Source: Euclidia mi
Lineage: Eukaryota; Arthropoda; Insecta; Lepidoptera; Erebidae
DNA: 64,000 bases
Assembly: GCA_944739405.2 (NCBI GenBank)
Contig: OX123209.2
Location: 14,464,217-14,528,216 of the forward strand
Reading direction: 5' to 3'
The notes under the pieces are model-generated. The model had not been told where the DNA came from, did not search any database, and saw nothing but the letters and a program-made list of their open reading frames with translations. Shown here piece after piece: positions 1-12,803 of this stretch. Numbering within the stretch: position 1 is the stretch's first letter; every line of letters starts with the position of its first letter. The translations under genes and the position numbers were made by a program.

Positions 1-77
1 ATTATTTTCAGGAAAATCTTAAAATAACGCGAAGCTCCTATTCCTGAACCCGAAAATGATGAAATTGAACTTCCTAA

Positions 78-1362
78 TAACGGGTGACTCGGTAAGAGTG
101 CACTTTTTAAAATTGGAGTATTATTTTTCATGCAAGTGGCAGCTCTGAAATTTGCCAGCTGTCACCTTTGTTTATTCCGATTGTTAAAAATGGAGCGCTT
201 TTCGAAAGAACAATGCGCTATAATTGTGAAAACTCATTACAAAAATGGGGAAAGTTACGCTAAAACCGCTCACAAACTTCGGCAAATTTTCAGCCAAGAA
301 AGTGCACCTAATGTGTCAACCATTCGAAGCGTGGTCAAAAAATTTGAAGAAACTGGGTCAATTATGAATAATAAGAATCTTTGGCGTCAACGTACCGGTC
401 GGTCTCTTGAAAACATTGCTGCTGTAAACGAGTGTCGCCGAAAACCCGAAAACATCAATTCGACATCGTTCTCAACAACTTCAAATTTCACGAAGCACTA
501 CGCAGAGAATTTTGACTAAAGACCTCCACCTTCAAGCGTACAAGATTCAGTTAACTCAGGAGCTCAAACCAGCAGACCACGGAAAGCGCCGGCAATTCGT
601 TCAATTGGTAATGGAGCAAAGTGAAGTCGATGCCAAGTTTTTGAAAAGTCATTTTCTCCGATGAAGCGCATTTCCTTACGAATGGCTTCGTGAATACACA
701 AAATTGTCGAATTTAGGACGCAGAAAATTCTCATGCAATCCATGAGAAGCAAATGCACCCCCAACGAATAACTGTCTGGTGCGGATTTTGGTCAGCGGCG
801 TGAGTGGACCTTACTTTTTTGAAAATGAGGCCGGAATTGCAGTCACTGTGAACGGCATTCGTTACAGGAATATGATAACGGACTTCTTGTGACCTCAACT
901 GGAAGGCATGAATCTGGACAACATGCGGTTTTAGCAGGACGGCGCAACCCGCGCATAAAACAATCGACTTATTGCAAGAACGATTTCCAGAACACATTAT
1001 CTCACGAAATTTTAATGTCAACTGACCACCAAGATCGTGCGATTTAACGCCGTGCGATTTTTTTCTTTGGAGTTTTGTGAAATCTCGCCTTTATGCGAAT
1101 AAACCCGAAACAATTCCTGAGCTCAAAGCGGAAATCCAACGCGTCATCGGTGAGATACAGCCATTCATACATTTCTGTGCAAAAGTCATGGAAAATTTCA
1201 TGAAAAGAGTAATGGCCTGTCATCGGAGCCGTGGGGGTCATTTGCCGCATACTTAATCGGAACATGTCTTCTTTACAATACAATAAAAATATCACAACTA
1301 TGTCATAAAATACTTTTTATTTCAAAATGAAAAACATCACTCCTACTGAGACACCCTTTATA
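78..1362 (+). mobile_element. Decayed mariner-superfamily transposon
   Basis: The start encodes a helix-turn-helix block, ERFSKEQCAIIVKTHYKNGE, as in mariner-type transposases. Further blocks follow in shifting frames, ending with CDLTPCDFFLWSFVKSRLYA. Ends are imperfect inverted repeats: GGGTGACTCGGTAAGAGTG at the left against the reverse complement of the right end, GGGTGTCTCAGTAGGAGTG. Several frameshifts and stops make it a fossil. Confidence 0.65.
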
Positions 1363-1439
1363 CATCACCTACTCTTCGTATTCTTAACTCGTAACTCCTT
1401 GCATTGAAATACTTTCCTTTCCCGTAAATTTCATTTTCA

Positions 1440-1520
1440 CCGTGAAGATTACGCTAATGTGGGTGTAATATTACCCCTTCGGGGATACAGGCGTAAGTCT
1501 ATAAAATAATATAAAATAAA
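1440..1520 (+). repeat. SINE-a 3' fragment
   Basis: Contains gtgggtgtaatatta and cggggatacaggcgtaagtc, the conserved tail of the commonest SINE in this window. Confidence 0.55.
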
Positions 1521-1542
1521 AGTTTACGCTAAATCGGGGGGC

Positions 1543-1926
1543 TGTTACAAACCCCTCTTGTATCCTCAGGTTTCAGTCCCTTTCAACCTTAGTCTACATT
1601 CATCATCTAACGCACACGCTCAATGACCTATATGAGGCAAGGCCAAATGCCATTCGAGTGGCCGAGTTTTGGGCCAAATCTATATAATGTGTTGCCATCG
1701 AAACGATAAGTAAGTAAGTAAGTAAGTATCTAACGCGAACAGTCTTTACTATTTCCTTAGTGTGCCAGACTCGATCCTTAATCTTTTGTACCAGTTCTTT
1801 ACTAGTTCTTTACTAAATCCAGTGTATACAATTTCTAATATTACGCGTGTGTACCGTGTCTCAATAAATTGTTTAGCCAATTTAAATATACTTTTTTAAA
1901 AGACATTTTTCCGGTCCCGCGTAACA
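1543..1926 (+). repeat. Solo LTR-like block interrupted by a short repeat
   Basis: It starts TGTTACAAACCCCT and ends GGTCCCGCGTAACA, i.e. TG...CA with a 6-bp terminal inverted repeat, and carries AATAAA near 1862. A related block lies near 28 kb. About 110 bases ending in a (TAAG)n run (about 1613-1726) are inserted with ATCTAACGC on both sides, a 9-bp target duplication. No coding region of the parent retroelement is nearby. Confidence 0.5.
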
Positions 1927-2150
1927 GTACCATGCATTTCGCTTCAGACAACATTCGCTACTGCAAGCAACTGAGCTTCTCGCGAGGACGCACGAGTTTA
2001 TAAGCAACTTCCCTAGTAGTGAAGTATGAAGGCTTAGATTTTCTCAACGTCGAAATGTTATGAACAATTGAAAGTTATATTCCTTTTGCTTGATATGTTG
2101 GCCAAAGTACAGTATTATAAAGAAAAATATTATAACTTATGCACACAGAC

Positions 2151-2360
2151 CTGGTTTACATTTAGGAGCGTAGTCCCAGTTGCCATCTGATTGACATTTC
2201 ATCGGAGACAAAGGGCCAGGGCTATAATAGTTGGGAGCGTTGCAGACCGGTGTAGCTGTGGCTCCTGGAGCGATGACACCGTCGCACGCTGCGGACTCGT
2301 TTGTTCCGGGTACGTTACACATCAACGTGAGCGTTGGGTCATAGTTTACTCTGCAGTAAC
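2151..2360 (-). CDS. Gene A exon: Wonton-type Cys domain
   Basis: 210 nt (204 in B and C). It encodes a module with six Cys: YCRVNYDPT, LMCNV, SAACDG, PVCNAPNYY, MKCQSDGNWDY, PKCKPG. The pattern matches the Wonton module known between the sushi and protease domains of HP14. It ends in phase 1 at GTCTGT, a usable but weak donor. The next exon (protease start) is off the left edge. Confidence 0.8.
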
Positions 2361-5300
2361 CTGAAATAAAATATGTTCTCGTTTTCATTATCTTGTTGTT
2401 TTCTTTATTAATATCCCAATTATCTTGGGTGCAATACGACAAAACAATTGGGACAACATACTAAAGTGACTATCAGGCCACCTCAATCTGCTTATTTGTA
2501 CTCTGTGCTATATGCCGTATCGCCATCATCATTGTTGGATATATAGCACTTCAGGCTCGTCGTATCCAACTGCTGCCATTCACTTTCAAATCAGACCAGT
2601 AAGATCCTAAGATTAGCGAGCTCAAATAAACAAACTCTTCAGCATTCACATATTAGTATATGTATAGTATGGATTAATTACTACTTTATAACATTTTGCA
2701 ATCTTAAGACTAAGGCTCTCCTCATGATTAACAAGGTTTAATATTCGCGTAGCTTTTCTGTACTACTAAAGCAATACAGCCGACACTGTGTGGCCAGTGT
2801 CTAACAGCTTCTTTGTCACCTATGGTTGCAAAAGGTAGGTACTCACGGACACAAGTAGGTATACGCTGGAACCATTTGCCCCTGACGCAGAACACTTGCT
2901 GAGAATTGACCTCTTCGATGCTGCCATCCTGGTTCATCATCAGATATTCCTCTTCACAGGTGACCGTCAGTAAGAACGACTCGAAAGTCTGACCAGGCTC
3001 GGTGTCTGCAACGTTTGCGACCTCTATCTTGCCGTGGGCGGGAGGCAGAGGAATCACGCATTGGTCTGGACCCGGTATTCTGGAAAGTTGTCGTTCGAAA
3101 CTGAATCTCAATCTATTTAATTTAGAGAACTGACTTTTGACCTTTAAGTGCGTGCCTTAGTGTGATGCGAGCACGTATACGTTCACGACACGTTCAACTC
3201 ATTGCAGACCGTTGGAAACATCACCTTGAGTGTTAAGGATCAGTTGAATGCTTTTTGGCCTGAGTCGTAAGTCTTGATGGAACGTCATTAATTATATGTT
3301 ATACACATACTTTTTTTTAAGTAAATCAGTAAAGTGTTCCTAATTGAAGAAAACAATAAATATTGAAGCAGAATACTGATGGCAATCACGCACACAAAGA
3401 CACGTCGCCACGGTCAGTTCTAGCGGCAGTGCCTCACCGTAAGTCGTAATTATCGTCCTAGTATTTTCATTCTGGTTACATCCAATACTTTCGACTTAAA
3501 GCCTGAGCTCTGCTTATTTTAACCTGAGGGCCAATTCTCGTAATTATATTTGTTAAAAATGCAGTTTCAATCGAATGTCAGTGTCATACTAATGTCATAA
3601 ACGGTATTCTCCTAAATTAACTGATATTTGAAGGTTGTCATGACTAGATCGGAAATTGAACATGTGTCAAAATACACACAACAAAAAAGTCTAAGCTAAT
3701 ACTATTTCAAATTATTAATCAATTTATTATATCATTTCTTACCAAGTAGGTAATGAAATTTAATGCATTAAATAACATACCAGATTATTAATTTTCACAC
3801 CTCTGACTTTTCGAAGTTATGTGTGTATTAAAATGGTAATTATCGCTCGCTTAATAATGTGCCCGGTAGATGGCAATAGGCTCGCTCCCTATTACATTGG
3901 GACCTAAACATAGCTGGCGAAACGTGGGTGTGTAATACACCTCTGCCTACCCCTTCGGGGATAAAAGGCGTGAAGTTATGTTATGTTATTATTAATTTTA
4001 ACGATATACATTACTATCTTACATAATCATAATATCTAAATATATATATATATATATATATAGGTACATACATCTAAAAATAAAAAGTGAAAATATGTAC
4101 AGGTGTGTTAAGGCGTCGTAGAATGCCTCCGCATCAATATCATCGGGTAACGTGCCCAGAAGGCTGGCAGCATTGCCACGCTGGATGGCAATGCTGATTC
4201 TTTGAGCAAAGAATAAACCAGCCCTCTGGTCACGTGAGACATCGATTAGCCGTTTAGATATATCTCGGAATAAAGAGCGAGCGCTCGGACCCCATGATTA
4301 CGACGTAATTAGCTACTAGATTACTGTATTTGCGCCGTTTGAGGGTTTCCGCAGTTGCAGCAGCAGCGCCAGCATGGCCTCCCGTGCTTGGAACATGTGA
4401 TGGCGCGAGAGTGTCTACGCAGGTTGCGTCCCACACCAAAGGCCTACCCATTTTCCATGGCAATAATGACATACCGTCAGGTCTCTTCCCATCGTCGCGT
4501 ACCAAACCATTTGGTTCAAGTACAGCTGGTACGCCAGACGTGACAAGAGCACGACGGATTATGTCATTTAGGTTAGCATAACGAGAAATTCGATGAGTAG
4601 GTAATACCTATGTAAACTTTTATGATCTAGAGGACATACTGGCTGGTTGTAAAAAAAATCGAGTATCATATTTGTTTTTTTTTTCACAAATTCAAAAGCG
4701 AATGCATTTGTTCAAATTTTATAGCGTTTTTTTTGCTTATTAAAATTTAGTATTCTGTATCAATTTTATGATTTAAACAATAATTTGAAAAAGTTTTGAA
4801 AAAGTTTGGATTTTGAGTCATTTTTACGTCATGGAGCGACGTCATTTGAACGCTGATGAAATGCAAAGAGCTGTAGGGATGTTGCAAGCGGGAAGAAGTC
4901 AATCTCAGGTATCTCAGTATTTTGGCATCAACAGAAGCGTTATTTGCCGTCTTCATCAGTGTTACACTAACACGAGAGATGCTGCTGAGCAGCACCCAGG
5001 GCGAGGTAGGTTTAAAACCACACGGCAGGATCGATACAGTATACAACTGACTGCAAGACGCCACCCGATGTTAACCGCCCGAGAGATAGGTTTAAGGCTA
5101 CAAAATTCAAGTGGTGTTGTTGTTAGCTGCGAAACTGTGCGAAATCGACTGCATGAGTATGGCCTACGAGCGCGACGGCCAATCAGGAGCCCGCCAATAC
5201 GTTACGGAAATCGCGCTCGTCGAAATCAATGGTGTAGGGAACACATTATATGGACCCGGGAACAATGGGATAAAATTTTATTTTGCGATGAGTCTCGATT

Positions 5301-8300
5301 TGGGTTCAAGCTCAGGCTTCTAGTATCTACTTACTAGAAGGGTAAGAGTGTACCGTCGTCCTGAAAATACTGAAAGACTGAGGTGTGTTCAGGAAGTGCA
5401 TCTATACAACGGCTCAACAGTTATTACGTATTATGAAGAACAGACGAACTGAGCTCGTTTTTGTAAATGGTAACATGAACGCTGTAAATTACGTTGAGGA
5501 TGTTCTAAGGCCTAATGTCCGTCCATTCGCACAAACGATTGGCTCCGATTTCATGTTGATGCATGACAATGGGCGTTCGCATACAGCTTTGCACACACGG
5601 GAGTACATGGCAAGGGAAAACATCCTGGTATTGCCTTGGCCTGCACAATCGCCAGACCTCAACTCCATCGAGCATGCATGGGACATGCTCCAGAGACGTG
5701 TTTTAAAGGACTTGGATGGAGTGACAACAACCCAACAACTGATGGACTTACTAAAATTTCATTGGGAGCGATTGCCGCAGGATAACATTAACAATCTCAT
5801 CGATTCTATGAATATAATCGGTGCCAGCAAGTTCTCAATAACAGAGGAGGCCACACTTTGTATTAAATTATGCAATTTTTGCACAACCATTTAATTTTAG
5901 TTTAAGTTTAATTGATTAGGCACCTTACTTTGTACTACGTACATACAGTATTTACTCGTAATTATTGTTAATTTGTAGCGCTCATAGCGAGACTTAGCTT
6001 GTCGTTCGTAACAGATCGACAAAGTTAAGCAACGCGTGCACAGGTCGCCACTTGGATGGGTGACCGTGTGTGGCATTTACATCTGAGCGCTACCGTGCTT
6101 CGGAGGGCACGTAAAGCTGTCGGTCCCGGTTCTTGTCTAAGGATAAGGATCGTTAGGCCATGTCGGAGGCCTACGGGCGGTCTGAAAAAACTCCGACACC
6201 AGAGTTGGCCACACACTCACACGAAAAGAAGAAGATTGTTAATTAAGTATAAGTATAATTATTAAAATAAAATAAAAAAACTAATTGTTGTTTAATATCA
6301 AAAAAGCATTAAAAATAATATAAATAAGAAAATACTAAGGATTTAATGCGAAAACACATTGTAAAATTGAAATTTGTATGTGTTGCTTAGACTTTTTTGA
6401 TGTGTGTATGTGTCAACGACAATTTTTTAAAATGAAACTAGAGTACCCGTGCTGCTCCACAGCATATTTTAATATTATAAAAAAGCTCTTACATATAGGT
6501 ATGATGAGTACATTGTTTATCCAGCTAAATATTTCTGTGAGAAGCACGATTTATTTTGTTTTGTGTATGGGTGTGATTGATCTATTATAATTTAGAATTG
6601 TAATAATTACGTTTATGATTTCATCAGTTACCTGATAGAGATGATAGTTTTGGTAGCAATCGTAAGTAACATTGCTACCAAAACTACCATAAATGCCAAA
6701 TATACCTACCATTTCCACCAAAACTACTATTCCTACCAAAAATACTATTCCTATCAAAACTACTATTTATACCAAAACTACTATTCGTACTACCACTATC
6801 ATATCTACCTTCTTTTTCAAAACTACCATTTCTACCAAAACCGCCGGTGCTGTCAAAAGTACCTTTTTTCTCAACACTACTATTCTTACCAAAGCTACAA
6901 TTTCTACCATAACTACCACTTGTAATATAATTATTATATGACAATAGTACCTATGAACCGCTTAATATGTTTCACATAAAAGAAATTAAGATGCCCGAAG
7001 AAAGTCCGTAATTTAAATAAATTAAACACAAAAAATTTCCAAACATAAAACGTAATTTACCCGTAGGTATGTAGGGTTGATTTTCCCAACATTAGGCGGC
7101 AATTTCCCTACATTTGGGGAAAATTCCTCGGGTGGCGGGTATGTATACTGACGTCGTTACCGCGACCCCGTCATGAGGGTCGATAGAGGAACACCGCGGT
7201 GTTTTAGTGGGTATGCCGAACATCAAGGGGGGAGAGCCGAGCCACACACCTCCCCTCCACCTGCCCCAAACTCGGTACAGAGTTGGCGGAGGGGTCCCTT
7301 TGAAGGACAGTCCATAACTGGATTTCATCGCGATACAAAACAAAGGGAGAAAATTTCTCAACATCACAGATCAGTTCACCCAACATTAAGGGTTAACTGG
7401 TAACATTCGGGGAATATTACCTGCCATCAGCGATAATATCGGTAGTGATAATTTTACCAACAACCGGTATAATTTTACCCACCACCACACTCACACCCGT
7501 ATGAAAGTAAGGCAGGTCACCTTAAGGAGGCATAACGGTTTTTCCTGGCAGTTACCGCAAGGAACTTATTAGATGCCATAAAAATATTTTTGAATTTAGA
7601 ACCGTCCATGTAGAGAGAAAGCAATGGAATCTTAAGAAATTTATAGGAAAATATTGAAAAATAAGTTCAATGTCCACACCTATCTTCCTTCAAACTTACC
7701 CAATTTAAATGAGCATACCATCAAATGAAAGAGCTCTTTTCAGCGCGTGTTTTAGGCCCATAACGAAACCTCTACCTCTACCTCAATGAGAACAGATATA
7801 TAGAAGCAGAAAGTCACTGACTACGGCTCCGAAAATGTAAAAAATGTATGGGAAAAACAGTTTTTGCATATAACTTGATGAATGTGCAAGTTAGGTAATT
7901 TCTAATGCTTGATGACAAATCTATGCAGCGAGAGCTTTCATTTAAAAAAAACATCACGCGAATCGGTTGGGTAGAACGGGCTGGCCAACTCGTATTATAA
8001 AACACAAATTCTTTTAATATATAGATTATACGATAATAACATTCTGTTAGTAGAATACTTATTGTGAGCAAATTCAAAATCTAATCGCATTTTGTTCAAA
8101 ATACAGTGTCGATTTCAGATAAAATACGAGAATTGGCCTTCATATCCGACAGAATTCGATATATATTCAGTCAAAAAATGATCAGAAATGCATTATTTGT
8201 TTATGGTTCCAAATTCAAAATTTTGTTTTTTTTTTGCTGTTGTTAGATTGGCACAACTGTTTTCCATTTTGGCACAGAGTTTGAGTTGCACCTGTTATTT

Positions 8301-11300
8301 ATATTAAATACAGTGCTGTTTTTAGTTATATCAAGTGTGTATTGCGAATTTCATAACGGACAAAAACAACGAACAAAGAGTTTGTCTTAAATTTTGCATC
8401 GCCAATGGAATTTCGTCTTCGGAGTCAATGAAAATGTTACAGAAGGCTTACGGTGACTCGACTTTTATCAAAAACTCGTGCTTATAACTGGTACAAAGCG
8501 TTCAAAAGCAGTCGAGATGTGATGAAAGATTTGCCTCGCTCTGGTAGGCCATCAACGTCTGCAACTGAAGTTAACATCGCAAAAGTGAAGAACAGTGAGG
8601 TAGTCCCTAAACTTTCTGTATCTCACGAGTCGATCCATACCATTTTAACTAATCAGTTGGGTTTGAAACATATTGTCGCTCGGCTAATCTCAAAAGAATT
8701 TTGCACCACGGTAATGCGCCTTCGCACAAGGCCATCATTGTGAACGAATTTTCGACCAAACACTCAACAGATACCATCGAGCAACAACTTTATTGCGCAA
8801 ATACAATTGTTACAAATTATGTACAGATATCTTAAATTTACAAAAATAAAAATAGTAAATGCACAAGGGCGGCCTTATCGCAAAATGCGATTTCTTACAG
8901 GCAACCTTAGGATGGACAGACTGGAAAGGATAGGTTTGATGGTGTAGTTATCAAATATATGTGGAAACTTATAGTTATTTGAATGCAATGTACATACATA
9001 TGTAGATACCTATATATATTTAGTGTGTATGCCCCTCAGATAGGCTGTGATGATTGTGAGAAAGAGAAGTTTTGGATGGATTTCGATAGCATGATGACGA
9101 ATATACCGGAGAATGAAGAGATTATTGTGGGAGGTGATTTTAATGGACATGTGGGACGAACAAATGAAGAGTATGAAAGAGTACATGGAGGTTGGGGACT
9201 CGGCAGCCGAAATTGTGAGGGAGAAGCAATTCTTCAAGCTGCTGCCGCTTTTGACCTGGCAGTTGCAAATACTTGGTTCGAAAAAAAAGAGCAACATCTG
9301 ATCACGTATAACAGCGGCCACCATATGACCCAGATCGATTATTTCTTAATAAGACGTAATCGACTCAACTGGGTCAAAAACTGTAAAGTGGTACCAGGAG
9401 AAGATTTAGTCTCGCAGCACAGGCTCCTGATGGTCGAACTAAAGATTCAAATAAGCTTTAAAAGAACCAAGCAGCAACTGACTCCAAAAATAAGATGGCA
9501 TATGTTAGAGAAGAATGAATGTGTAGAAAAATTCAGAGATAGAGTGGTAGGTAAAATGTTAGGAATGGGCGATATGAATGATATTAGTGTCAATGAGTGT
9601 TGGGAAGAGATGAGTGAATGTATTAAGGGTGTAGCAAAGGATGTTTTAGGAGAGTCGAAAGGGAAGCGTATGAAAGATAAGGACACGTGGTGGTGGACAA
9701 AAGAGGTACAGAATGCACTTAAGGAAAAGAAAGCAAGGTTTAAAGAATGGCAGCTGACGAAAGGTGGAAATGAATCTTTAGAAGAAAGTAAGAAGAAGGA
9801 ATATGACGAATGTAAAAAGAGAGCCACAAAGGCCGTAGCCATTGCTAGATCCAATGCCCTAGACAAGTTGTACGGGTTACTTGAAAAACCCGAGGGTCAT
9901 AAATACTTATACAGCATGGCTAAAGCTAGAGAGAGAAAGGCGAAGGATGTATCCCATATTAAGTGCATGAAAGACGAAACAGGAGCGATTCTTATGGACG
10001 AAGATAGAATAAAAGAACGATGGAGGACATACTTTAAAAAGTTAATGAATGAGGAGAACGATTGGAGCGGAAAACTTGAGAATGAGGTGATGAATATTGG
10101 GTTAGTGAAGGAAATAAATAAGGACGAGGTAAAAAAGGCTGTTAGTGGAATGAAGAATGGAAAATCGTTAGGACCAGATGGAATACCAGTAGAAGCATGG
10201 AAAGCATTAGGAGATGATGGATGGGCGTGGCTGACTTTATTCTTCAATAAGCTGTTGCACGAGGAGACCATACCCGAGGAATGGTGCAACAGTTACCTGG
10301 TGCCCATTTTTAAAAATAAGGGTGATATCCAAGAGTGCAACAATTATCGGGGAATAAAGTTAATGCCACATACTATGAAAGTATGGGAGAGAGTAATTGA
10401 GCGACGCCTGCGTGACGAGAGTGAGATTTCACGAAACCAATTCGGTTTTATGCCTGGTCGAGGTACGGTGGATGCCATTTTCGCTCTTCGCCAAATATGC
10501 GAAAAATACAGGGAGGCACATAAAAACTTGCACATGGTGTTCGTCGACCTTGAAAAGGCATATGATCGAGTGCCCCGTGAAGTCTTGTGGTGGGCCCTGA
10601 AGAAGAAAGGAGTGCCTGGGAAATACCTGACGTTGATTCAAGCCATGTACGCTGAATGCCGAACGCAGGTCCGATCCGCAGCTGGTATCACAGCCAGATT
10701 CGATGTGGCCGTAGGCTTGCACCAAGGGTCGGCCCTTAGCCCCTACCTCTTCCTGTTAATAATGGATGCTATAACATCGGACATACAGGAAGAGGCACCC
10801 TGGTGCATGTTGTTTGCCGACGACATCGTTCTGGTATCAGAGAGTGGACAGAAGGTGCAGAGCAAGCTGGAGGAGTGGCGGCAGAGACTGGAGAATGTAG
10901 GCTTGAGAATAAGCAGAACCAAAACGGAGTATATGTTCTGTGACTTTGGCGGTCTCTCCAGTCCTATACCGGTTACACTCGGCGGTACACCTCTACCAGT
11001 ATGCTCCGATTTCCGCTACCTAGGTTCACTCCTGCAAGATGACGGCGAAATTGATCGGGATGTTAGGCAAAGAATCAACGCAGGATGGATGAAATGGCGA
11101 CAGGTTTCAGGCACAATATGCGACCACAAAATGCCTGTGAAATTAAAGGGCCGTATGTATAAATCGGTTATAAGGCCTGTCATACTGTATGGAGCTGAGT
11201 GTTTTATTTTATTTTATTTTATTTTATTTATTAGGAATAACAAACAGCAGTATATTAAATATTAGACACATTGCAGTACAGAATAAAAGTAACAAATATA

Positions 11301-12749
11301 CTACTCACGGCGTTATTCACAGATTACAATAAAAATAGCTAGCTGTTGATAAACTTATCTTTTAAATATCAAAAATTAGAGCTTATATCTATATATTAAT
11401 TAGTAAGATGAAGGTTCAAGGTCTATCTTAAACTAGATGTAATTTCTTTTTTAAATACATTCTTGGCAAGAAACATGATGTCAATTGAACAGAACTGTTT
11501 ATTATATGTGTCAACAAGTCGGTGTAGTGGTGAGCGCTCACCAGAGTTGGTACGACAGAAATTGGTTGCAAATAAACATTTTGAGCGTGTTTCACGACCA
11601 TGTACAGTGCGAGGGACCAGATAACACAAATTGTTCACAAGTTCGACGCAGTTAAGCTGGTTATGACATATACTAAAGAGAGTCATCATCTCGAGAACAG
11701 TGCGTCTAGATTGTAGGGTAATGAGGTTATATTTTTGCATTAAAGATTCGTAGGACAGTTTTTTGCGAAAGCATCTATAGTGCATGGCACGTAGATATTT
11801 TCGTTGCACCCTTTCTATGATTTCTTTATATTTATTATAGAATGGATTCCAAATGGCAACGGCGTATTCCAATTGAGGCCGGACTATGGATTTGTATAAA
11901 TATAAGTAAGTAGAGGGTCGGCGGAATTCCCTAGTTGCTCTCATTACGAAACCATACATTTGGTACGCTTTATTAACAATATTATCCACGTGAGCATCAA
12001 GGTGTAGTTTTGAGTCCAACGTAACACCAAGATCACGAAGACACGAAACATTATCAAGAGAGCTATTACCAAAGCAGTATGTAAATTTGATAACATTTTT
12101 CTTTTTAGTAAAAGTGATGCTATGGCATTTGGAAAGATTAAGATGAAGTTTATTAGTAGTGCAATAATTAAAAAAGCGATCAAGGTCATTTTGGAAATCA
12201 ATACAGTCAGAAATACTGGCAATATTTTTATAAATTTTTAAGTATTTGTAGTGTTGGGCTACAAAGAAGATGGATGAGAAACGATTGCATGTGGCAGAGA
12301 TGAGAATGTTACGATGGATGTGTGGAGTGACAAGAATGGACAGAATTAGGAATGATTTCGTTAGAGGTAGTATGAAAGTGGCGCCCATAGCTGAAAAGGT
12401 GAAAGGGAGTCGATTGGCCTGGTATGGACATGTTATGCGGAGAGATGAGATGTATGTAGGTAAATAAGTGATGGATATGCATGTAGAAGGACGAAAAGGG
12501 AGAGGACGGCCAAGGAAGAGATGGATGGACTGTGTGAGGATGGATATGAAAGAGAAAGGGGTAAGCGATTGGATGACTGGTGACAGAGAAGTATGGAAGC
12601 GAAGGACATACTGCGCCGACCCCAAATAAATTGGGACCAGGGCAAGACAATGATGAAATACATATACAAAAAAACATAAGGTATACATACAAATAATACA
12701 TATATACATACTAACGACACATAATTATCATACATACACATATATATAT

Positions 12750-12803
<54 letters not shown>

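Noticed and set aside
6000..6090. Possible 5S rRNA gene
   Set aside because: Only the internal-promoter parts of 5S match; the remainder is diverged and fused to a SINE body with a second copy elsewhere.
9447..10289. Ser/Leu/Phe-rich minus-strand frames opposite the RTE reverse transcriptase
   Set aside because: Antisense shadows of the LINE coding strand.
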